From Mycobacterium sp. (GTDB lineage Bacteria; Actinomycetota; Actinomycetes; Mycobacteriales; Mycobacteriaceae): a DNA stretch of 64,000 nucleotides. The translations under genes were made by a program, and so were the position numbers. A model generated the notes under the pieces. It saw nothing but the letters and a program-made list of their open reading frames with translations. It was not told where the DNA came from and made no database searches. Below are positions 9,386-16,700 of the stretch, in pieces (positions within the stretch are counted from its first letter, which is position 1; every line of letters starts with the position of its first letter). The stretch lies in the NCBI RefSeq assembly GCF_002863225.1, contig NZ_PKEK01000052.1, positions 1 through 64,000 on the forward strand, read 5' to 3'.

Positions 9386-9425
9386 CTGGGCGGCAAGGAC
9401 TTCGGTTCTTGTCGCCCAGTTTTTT
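9386..9425 (+). terminator. Strong intrinsic terminator with UUCG tetraloop
   Basis: A 15-bp stem (9386-9400 with 9405-9419, two G-U pairs, no mismatch) closed by a cTTCGg tetraloop is followed by six T residues. This is a textbook rho-independent terminator for the CsbD-like gene and lies just beyond the stop of the convergent TetR gene. Such T-tailed hairpins are uncommon in mycobacteria. Confidence 0.9.
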
Positions 9426-9439
9426 CATGAGCGGACCCG

Positions 9440-10015
9440 TCACGCCGGATCACCGACCGCCTCGATCAGCCCCTGCAGCACCCGGGCGAGGTGGCGATGG
9501 TCGTCGAACGCGCTGACGCCGCGGACGAAGCCCATCATCACGCCGTCCATGAAGGTCAGTAGGGCCAGGGTCTGATCCTCGACGAGATCCGGGTCGAGGA
9601 CTTCGCCGAGATCCTGCCAACTCGTAACCGCCTGCCGCGCAAGGGCGGTGAAGAAAGCGATCGTCTGCTGCAGCGTTTCGCTCAGCACCGGGTCGCGACT
9701 CGACTGCAGCGCCAGCTCGAACCGAGCCCGGGTACGGGTGAGCCACGGATCGTGCGATGCCTTCATGACGATCTTTGCCAACTCACTGATCCTGGGCGTG
9801 GCGCCGGCTTCGCGGCCTACCTTCTCGGTCATCGTGGTCAGGTCGGCCAGGTCGAGTTCGGTGATGCGGGCCGCGATCGCATGCAGCAGCGCCTCGCGCG
9901 TCCGGTAGTACGCCGAGGTGGTACCGGGCGGCATCCCCGCGCGGCGGTCGACCTCGAGGTGAGTCAGGCTGCGCGCCCCGCCGCGGCCCAGCACGTCGAG
10001 CGCCGCGTCGCACAA
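9440..10015 (-). CDS. TetR-family transcriptional regulator
   Basis: A regulator of about 191 residues with an N-terminal helix-turn-helix visible in LTHLEVDRRAG...GTTSAYYRTR (about residues 18-40), followed by an all-helical ligand-binding domain. It is co-directional with and downstream of the secreted lipase (same probable operon), so it may sense a lipid product. The start is a problem: the only standard start codon before the HTH is TTG at 10015, which cuts into helix 1. The frame stays open to 10082, and the upstream residues TTSRRSGPQQRRND look like a genuine TetR N-terminus, with an ATC codon at 10060 where homologues would have a start. Ligand and targets unknown. Confidence 0.85.
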   Translation of the reverse strand: MCDAALDVLGRGGARSLTHLEVDRRAGMPPGTTSAYYRTREALLHAIAARITELDLADLTTMTEKVGREAGATPRISELAKIVMKASHDPWLTRTRARFELALQSSRDPVLSETLQQTIAFFTALARQAVTSWQDLGEVLDPDLVEDQTLALLTFMDGVMMGFVRGVSAFDDHRHLARVLQGLIEAVGDPA

Positions 10016-10084
10016 ATCATTGCGGCGCTGCTGCGGACCGGACCGGCGGGATGTGGTGATGCACCTATTAAACGGCGCGGCGGT

Positions 10085-11377
10085 TCAGAACGTCCCGCAG
10101 TTCGGTCCGGTTGGCTCGCCGTTGAACCGTGCCGCGATCCACTGCATGGCCGGCTCACCGTCGACGAGCATGGGTAGCGCATGGTTGATGATCAGCTTGT
10201 TCAAGAACGGCGGTTCCTCGTTGGTGCGAAATTCCACGTCGGCGCTCTTGGCGCACCAGTCCCGCCCCAGCTGATTCGCGGCCGTCCACGGGACCAGCGG
10301 GTCGTACCGGTTGCTGTTGATCAGCACCGGTGCGTTGGGTTTGTACCGCCCGAGTTTCTGCTCGTCGAACAGCGTCTTGAACGGCTCCTGCTCGACCAGC
10401 TGGTAGATGTCCTCGGTGAAGTAGGGCTGCAGATGCCGGAACATGAAGTCGATCAGCGTCTGGCTGACACACTGGCGCGACACCGACTCGAGCATGGCCA
10501 GCCCGCGCGGTGTCATCTTCGACCGGATGGCATCAGCCGCTTCCGGGTAGGCCGCCATCACGCTGTTCAGCGCGTAGCCGACGACGCCGACAAGGACGCT
10601 GCCGTCGGCGTAGGGGAAGAGCTCCTTGAGGTCGGCGGGCGGGGCCCCGGCGTAGGTGCCGACCAGGTGTAGCTCCGGCGCGTAACGCGATGCCAGCTCG
10701 GCCGCCGACGCCGTCGCTCCACCGCCCTGCGAGTATCCCCAAAGTGCGACTGGCCCATGCGGTTCCAGTGATGTTCCGGGAAGCCGCTGCGCCGCGCGGG
10801 CAGCATCGAGCACCGCTTGGCCCTCGGCGACCCGGCCGACATAGGTGTGCATGGTCGAGGTGCCCAGGCCCTGGTAGTCGGTCATCACGATCGCGAATCC
10901 ACGAGCAACCATCGTCGCGACGAACAGCTCCTCGTAGTTGAACATGATGTCCCAGCCGCCCGAGTAATGGATGCCCTGGTTGAACATCCGCGACGGGGCG
11001 CACTGGTTGCCCTGGCCTTGCGTGCCGGGTGCGTAGCTGATCAGCGGCCGCGGTCCTTTGCCCGGCCAGTCGTTGTACGGCTCGAAGTAGGTGCCGGTCA
11101 CCGCGATCGGATTGCCACGAGTATCGGTGCTGCGGTACATGATTCGCGTACCGGTCGCCATGATGGCGCCCAACTGGCCGGACGGTTCGAGCACCAGACG
11201 CGACGGCTCGGTGCGGATCAGGTCGCCCGGCTTGCCGGCCGGCAGCGGATCCGGGGGCAGGTAAAAGTCCGCATATCGCGGCTCGTCGCCGGTGTCGGCC
11301 GCGGCCGGGCGCGCACCCCACAGCAGCAGCGGCGCGAGCAACAGGACAGCCAGGGTCAACACCCTCCAGCGATGCAT
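10085..11377 (-). CDS. Secreted lipase (LIP family)
   Basis: A 430-residue protein with a signal peptide (MHRWRVLTLAVLLLAPLLLW, cleavage near the AAA at 25-27). The alpha/beta-hydrolase nucleophile elbow GYSQG puts the catalytic serine at 216. Segments such as SYAPGTQGQGNQCAPS and MVARGFAIVMTDYQGLG fit the secretory lipase (LIP) family, known from fungi and actinobacteria, which hydrolyse acylglycerols. An Asp in NRYDPLVPW and a His in INHALP are likely the other triad members. The stop lies 69 bp before the TTG start of the TetR gene. The exact substrate is unknown. Confidence 0.88.
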   Translation of the reverse strand: MHRWRVLTLAVLLLAPLLLWGARPAAADTGDEPRYADFYLPPDPLPAGKPGDLIRTEPSRLVLEPSGQLGAIMATGTRIMYRSTDTRGNPIAVTGTYFEPYNDWPGKGPRPLISYAPGTQGQGNQCAPSRMFNQGIHYSGGWDIMFNYEELFVATMVARGFAIVMTDYQGLGTSTMHTYVGRVAEGQAVLDAARAAQRLPGTSLEPHGPVALWGYSQGGGATASAAELASRYAPELHLVGTYAGAPPADLKELFPYADGSVLVGVVGYALNSVMAAYPEAADAIRSKMTPRGLAMLESVSRQCVSQTLIDFMFRHLQPYFTEDIYQLVEQEPFKTLFDEQKLGRYKPNAPVLINSNRYDPLVPWTAANQLGRDWCAKSADVEFRTNEEPPFLNKLIINHALPMLVDGEPAMQWIAARFNGEPTGPNCGTF

Positions 11378-11446
11378 GCGCGCACGCTAACAGCGTCGTT
11401 ATCTCGTCGTGACCACTTTTTCTATATTTGTAGAAGATTGCTGACT

Positions 11447-11472
11447 GGTTCGGCTTCCGTCATCAGGGGTAC
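11447..11472 (+). promoter_or_regulatory. Putative SigF-type promoter of the 43-residue gene
   Basis: GGTT at 11447-11450 and GGGTAC at 11467-11472, with a 16-base spacer, match the mycobacterial SigF consensus (GGTTT-N15-17-GGGTAT) well. The element lies 27 bp before the ATG at 11499. Pattern match only. Confidence 0.55.
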
Positions 11473-11498
11473 GCACAGGCGAATGGAAAGAGGTCACC

Positions 11499-11630
11499 AT
11501 GCGCGCTGAAGAAGGCGACGAGTCGATCGGCGAAATGGCCGACGAAGCGGCCAAAGCGAAGAAAGAACTTCGGGATTCCACCAAAATCGGTGAGAAGGTG
11601 CAAAAGCATCAAGAGGGTGCCGAAAACTAG
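11499..11630 (+). CDS. 43-residue charged protein of unknown function
   Basis: A short frame with ATG at 11499 and TAG at 11628-11630. It is preceded by GAAAGAGG about 5 bases upstream and a SigF-like promoter. The product is very hydrophilic (25 or so charged or amide residues), predicted helical, starts MRAEEGDESIGEMADEAAKA and has no Cys, Trp or membrane segment. The combination of a ribosome binding site, a promoter match and a complete frame makes it a likely real stress-induced small protein. I do not recognise a family. Confidence 0.6.
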   Translation: MRAEEGDESIGEMADEAAKAKKELRDSTKIGEKVQKHQEGAEN

Positions 11631-11730
11631 CACCTGACGGTGTCCCCCGTCACATCACCGCATCCCATGTAAGCGAACTCTCCCTCGTCCGACGTGGTGT
11701 GTTCACCTCGTCGAACGGATAATTGACAAA

Positions 11731-12219
11731 ATGTCACTAAGGATTTCTGCCCTGGCATGCTGCGCGCTGCCCACCGTCCTTGCGCTGGGTGCCTCGGCGG
11801 GTCTCGCCGGTGCCGAAGCCGGCACGCTGGTCCCTTTGCGCGGCATCCTGCGCTCGTGCGACTTCAGCCCCATCCCCGACTTTGCGTCGACCAACAGCGG
11901 TACGGCCTCGGCGCTCGTCCACGCCGGTGGCGGCGCGGTGACGGCTGACATCCACTTCGCCGAAGCCGGCGAGCCCGGCGCCCACTTCGACGTCCAACTC
12001 ATTCAGCTGCCGCGCCCCGCGAATGCACCCTGCGACGGATCCGGACCTGGTGTGTCGGTGGGCACGCTGGACACTGACGGCGCAGGCGTCGGCAACACCA
12101 GCGTGAGCGGTCGGCTCTCTTCCGGGGCCACCGGCGCGTGGGTGTTCATCCGGCGGCCGAGCCCGCGGTCGCAGAGCCCGGCCGAGTTCTACACCTCGGA
12201 CTTCGTGGTCAAGGTCTAG
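11731..12219 (+). CDS. Small secreted protein of unknown function
   Basis: A 162-residue protein with a signal peptide (MSLRISALACCALPTVLALG, cleavage near GAEAG at about 27-31) and a mature domain rich in Gly, Ser and Thr, predicted to be beta-rich, with two cysteines (in RSCDF and APCDG) that could form a disulfide. Nothing in it suggests a catalytic site. It converges on accD4 and their stop codons share the palindrome CTAG at 12216-12219. Mycobacterial secreted proteins of this look are common and mostly uncharacterised. Confidence 0.75.
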   Translation: MSLRISALACCALPTVLALGASAGLAGAEAGTLVPLRGILRSCDFSPIPDFASTNSGTASALVHAGGGAVTADIHFAEAGEPGAHFDVQLIQLPRPANAPCDGSGPGVSVGTLDTDGAGVGNTSVSGRLSSGATGAWVFIRRPSPRSQSPAEFYTSDFVVKV

Positions 12220-13769
12220 ATCGGCGTCAGGCCGTGCTTGCGCTGCGTGCGCCAGTGAATCTGCTTCTCCCGCAACAGGTGTAGCGATTTGCGCAGCAGC
12301 AGCCGGGTTTCGTGCGGCTCGATCACGCCGTCGATGTAGCCGCGCTCGGCTGCGATCCACGGGATCGCCATGTTGAGGTTGTACCCCTCGATGAAGTCCT
12401 TCTTGATCTGCTGCACCTCGGGCGCGGTCGGGTCGGGGAAGCGCTTCACCAGCAACTGCGCGGCGCCGTCCGCTCCGATCACCGCAATGCGCGCGGTGGG
12501 CCAGGCGAAGTTCAGGTCGGCGGACAGCTGCTTGGAACCCATCACCGCGTAGCCACCGCCGTAGGCCTTGCGGACGACGATCGTCACCTTCGGCACCTCG
12601 GCCTCCACGATCGCGTTGAAGAAGCGACCACCGCGTTTGATGATCCCGTTCTTCTCCTCGGTGACACCCGGCATGGCACCTGGGGTGTCGACCACGAAAA
12701 CCAGTGGCAGATTGTAAGAGTCGCAGAACCGGATGAAGCTCGACGCCTTGTCCGAGGCCTCGCTGTCGACCGCACCGGACATGAACATCGGCTGATTGGC
12801 GATCACACCGACCGATCGGCCGTCGACCCGGGCAAAGGCGGTGATGATCGCCGGGCCACGCTGGTCGGCGATCTCGAAGACGTCACCGTCGTCGAAGATG
12901 CGCAGCAGGATCTCGTGCATGTCGTAGGCGGTGTTGTCCGCATCCGGGACGATGGTGTCCAGCTCGAGGTCGGTCGGGGTGATCTCCGGCTCCAGACCAG
13001 GGTTGACGATCGGCCCGTCGCCAAATGTGTTGTCCGGCAGGAACGAAAGGTAATCGCGCACATACTGGAATGCCGCGGCCTCGTCTTCGACCACCTTGTG
13101 GATGTTGCCGCGCTGCGCCTGCACGTCGGCGCCACCCAGCTCGTCGAACGTCACGTCCTCACCGGTGACGTCCTTGATCACGTCGGGCCCGGTGATGAAC
13201 ATGTAGCCCTGGTCGCGCACCGCCACCAACAGGTCGGTCTGGATTGGCGAATAGACCGCCCCGCCAGCACATTTGCCCAAGATGATAGAGACCTCGGGCA
13301 CCATGCCACGCAGCATCTCGTGCCGGCGGCCCAACTCGGCGTACCACGCCAGCGAGGTCACTGCGTCCTGGATCCGGGCACCGGCGGAGTCGTTGATACC
13401 GACGATCGGGCAGCCGACCATCGCGACCCAATCCATCAGCTTGGCCACCTTGCGGCCGAACATCTCGCCGACCGAACCCTGGAACACCGTCTGGTCGTGG
13501 CTGAACACCGCGACCGGGCGGCCGTTGATCCGGGCGTGACCGGTGACCACACCGTCGCCGTACAGCGCGTTCGGGTCGCCGGGCGTGCGAGCCAGGGCCC
13601 CGATCTCCAGGAAGCTGCCCGGGTCGACCAGAGCGTGGATCCGGGCGCGGGCGCTCGGGATGCCCTTTTTGTCACGCCGGGCGATCGCCTTCGGATCACC
13701 AGGTTCCTTCGCCAGTTCCAGCTTCTCGCGTAGTTCGGTCAGCAGCTCGGCGGTGGTCTTGGTGGTCAC
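12216..13769 (-). CDS. accD4: Acyl-CoA carboxylase beta subunit AccD4
   Basis: A 517-residue carboxyltransferase of the biotin-dependent long-chain acyl-CoA carboxylase (with AccA3, AccD5, AccE5) that makes the alpha-carboxylated C24-C26 acyl-CoA used by Pks13. Both crotonase-like halves are present: the N-terminal domain with INDSAGARIQDAV and GKCAGGAVYSP, and the C-terminal domain with FVVDTPGAMPG and KAYGGGYAVMG (oxyanion-hole glycines). The GTG start directly abuts the pks13 stop (TAAGTG), and an AAAGAGGG ribosome binding site lies inside the pks13 end, so it is translationally linked as the last gene of fadD32-pks13-accD4. Confidence 0.97.
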   Translation of the reverse strand: MTTKTTAELLTELREKLELAKEPGDPKAIARRDKKGIPSARARIHALVDPGSFLEIGALARTPGDPNALYGDGVVTGHARINGRPVAVFSHDQTVFQGSVGEMFGRKVAKLMDWVAMVGCPIVGINDSAGARIQDAVTSLAWYAELGRRHEMLRGMVPEVSIILGKCAGGAVYSPIQTDLLVAVRDQGYMFITGPDVIKDVTGEDVTFDELGGADVQAQRGNIHKVVEDEAAAFQYVRDYLSFLPDNTFGDGPIVNPGLEPEITPTDLELDTIVPDADNTAYDMHEILLRIFDDGDVFEIADQRGPAIITAFARVDGRSVGVIANQPMFMSGAVDSEASDKASSFIRFCDSYNLPLVFVVDTPGAMPGVTEEKNGIIKRGGRFFNAIVEAEVPKVTIVVRKAYGGGYAVMGSKQLSADLNFAWPTARIAVIGADGAAQLLVKRFPDPTAPEVQQIKKDFIEGYNLNMAIPWIAAERGYIDGVIEPHETRLLLRKSLHLLREKQIHWRTQRKHGLTPI

Positions 13770-16700
13770 TTAGCCCTCTTTCTGCTCGGCGTGAATCTTG
13801 TTGAGCGCCTGGGTCATATGCGCACCGACTTTGGCGATGATCGGCTCGTCGATGGCTTGGATGTGCTCGCCGCCGATCGGCACCACCTCGAGGTCGGCCA
13901 CGTAGTCGCCCCAACCGCCGTCCGGCTTGCGGATGGCGTACGCGGGCTCGAACGTGATCGCGTCGTCGTGATAGCGGTCGGCCATGTACAGCGTCACGTG
14001 GCCGTCGTAGGGCTGGTACTCGGCGGTGTCGATCGCCCGCTGGTCCAGATACGACGTGCGCTGGTGCTCGATGATCCCGCCGGGGATCTGCACGCCGGCC
14101 TGCTGGACGGCTTCCAGGACGAACCTGACCTGTCCCTCGTCGTCGAGCGATTCCAGCGTCTCGTACGGGATCGGCGGCACCTCGACGTTGAAGGTCCGCT
14201 CGGCGAACTTCGCGTAGCGGTCCCAGCGCTTGCGGGTCTCTTCCTTGGTCTGCAGGATCGGCTCGCCCGGCATGACCGCGTCGATCAGCCCGACGAACGG
14301 CACGTCGCAGCCCTGCTGCTTGAGACCGATCGCGCAGGCGTAGGCCAGTGCGCCACCGAGCGACCACCCGGCCAGGATGAACGGCCCGTCGCCACCGAGC
14401 TCACGAAGCTTCGGAACGTATTGCGCCGCACGCTCTTCGATGGTGCCTTCGACACGCTCGAAGCCGTACATCGGGATGTCTGCCGGCAGGCGGTTGAGCA
14501 GCGGCTCGTAGACCACCGTCGACCCGCCCGCGGCGTGGAACACGAAAACCGCAGGCTTGGTGGAACCTTCGGGCCTGGGCCGGATCGTGCGGACGAACCC
14601 GTCGATCTGGCCGGCCTCCAGGAATTCGCGCACCGTGCTCGCGAGTTCCTCGATGGTGCCGGCGGCCCTGACGTCGTCGACGGTGATGGTGCCCTCCGCG
14701 CGCTCCGAGAGCCGATCCGCCAGCTTGGTGGCGGCGGCGTCGTCGAGCTCAGGCAGCGCGTTGAAGATGCCGCCCGGCGACTTGCCGGTGACGATGGCCC
14801 ACGTCGCAAAGGTGACCCGCTCCGCGGCGTCCCGGGGTGGGATATCCGAATTGAGCGCTGCGGCAACCGCTTCGGAGTTGAGCGCCTGAGCGGCACCGGC
14901 CAGGTTGGGCGGTGCTGCGCTGCTCGGGCCGGACGGATCGGTCGGCGGCGGCGGGATGGTCGACGCGGGCTCCGGGCTGGGCTCGGCCTGGGTCTCCGGT
15001 TCGGCCTGGGTCTCCGGTTCGGCCTGCGGATCCGGCGCCGGTGCGGCCAGCGACGCCGGGGTCGCGCCGGACAGTATCGCGGCCTGCTCGGCGGCGATCT
15101 CGTCGGCGGTCTGCGTCTTCTGGCGCTCGTGCAGCTCCTGCACCTCGTCGCGGTGCTCCACCGCGTACTCGATCAGCTTCTCGACGTTGTAGAGGTTGGC
15201 GTCGCGTACTGCCTGCAGTTGGATCGGCGGCATGTCGAAGTCGTACTCGACGCGGTTCTTGATCCGGACGGCCATCATGGAGTCCAGGCCGAGCTCGACC
15301 AGCGGGACCTCCCAGGGCAGGTCCTCCGGCTCGTAACCCATCGCCATCGACACGATGGAGGCCAGCCGATCACGAATCGTCTCACCGGAATCCGGCGACC
15401 AGCGCTTGATCGCGCCGAGCTGTCGCGCGGTCAGGCTGTCGGTCACCGTGCCCGCTTTGTCCGAATCCTCCTCGACCGGCTCGGCAACCGGGGCAGCCGC
15501 GGGGGTTGGCGCGGCGGTGACGGTCGGCGCGATCGCCGCACCGGCGCCCACGGCCGTCGGCAGCACCGACGCCTGGCCGGCTCGTGACACCAGCGCGTCG
15601 TAGACCAGCGTGAAGGACTCGTCGATCCGCGCGTGGATCTGCACCGCGGCGCCACCGGGATGGCGGGTCAGCGTGGTGACCAGGCGGGCACCGTCGGCCG
15701 CGACCGCGCGCTGCTCGGAAGCCGTCAGCACTGCATCCGGAAGAACCTGTGTCGCAGCGGCTTTCACCAGGGCAGCAAGGTCGGTCTCGCCGCGCGGCGC
15801 GTACTCCCACACGTGCCGGCTGTCGGGTAGGGCCACGTGCGTGCCGGGCATCAGCACCGAGCCGTCGCCGGAGAAGTGCGCGTCGAGCCAGTGCTCCTTG
15901 CGCTTGAACCGCGTGGGCGGGACGTCCGCAAAATCCTCAGGTCCCGAAGCGCGGGTGAACAGCGTGCGGATGTCGAGGTCGTGGCCGTAGACGAACAGCT
16001 GTGCCATCGCCGAGATCATCGACTCGACGTCGTCCTGCTTGCGAGCGAGCGTCGGAATGAGTTGCGCATCAGGCAATCCCGCGGCCGCGGTGGTCAGGCC
16101 GATCTGCATCAGGGCGACCGGGTTGGGCGCGAGTTCCAGGAACGTGGTGTAACCGTTGTCGACGGCGTTGCGGACGCCGTGGGTGAAGTACACCGAGTGG
16201 CGCATGCCCTTGATCCAGTAGGCGACGTCGTGGATCGGCTCACCGTTCGGCCGGACGTAGGTGCCCTCGTGCACGGTCGAGAAGATGCCGACGTTCGGGC
16301 TGTTGGGCGAGATACCTTGCAGCTCAGCGGAGAACTCGCCGAGCAACGGGTCCATCTGCGAGGTGTGGCCGGCGCCCTTGGTCTGCAGTTTGCGCGCGAA
16401 GCGGCCCTCGGCCTCCGCCCGGGCGACGATCGCGTCGATCTGATCCGGCGGTCCGCCGATGACCGTCTGGCTGGGCGCGGCATAGACGCACACCTCGAGA
16501 GCGGGGAAGTCGGCGAAGACGGTCTTGAGTTCGTCCGCGGAATACTCGACGAGCGCCATGAACCGGATGTACTCACCGAACAGCATCGCCTCGCCCTCAC
16601 CCATCAGGTGCGAGCGGGAACAGATCACCCGCGTGGCGTCGGCCAGCGAGAGGCCACCGGCAAAGTAGGCGGATGCGGGTTCACCCAGCGACTGACCAAC

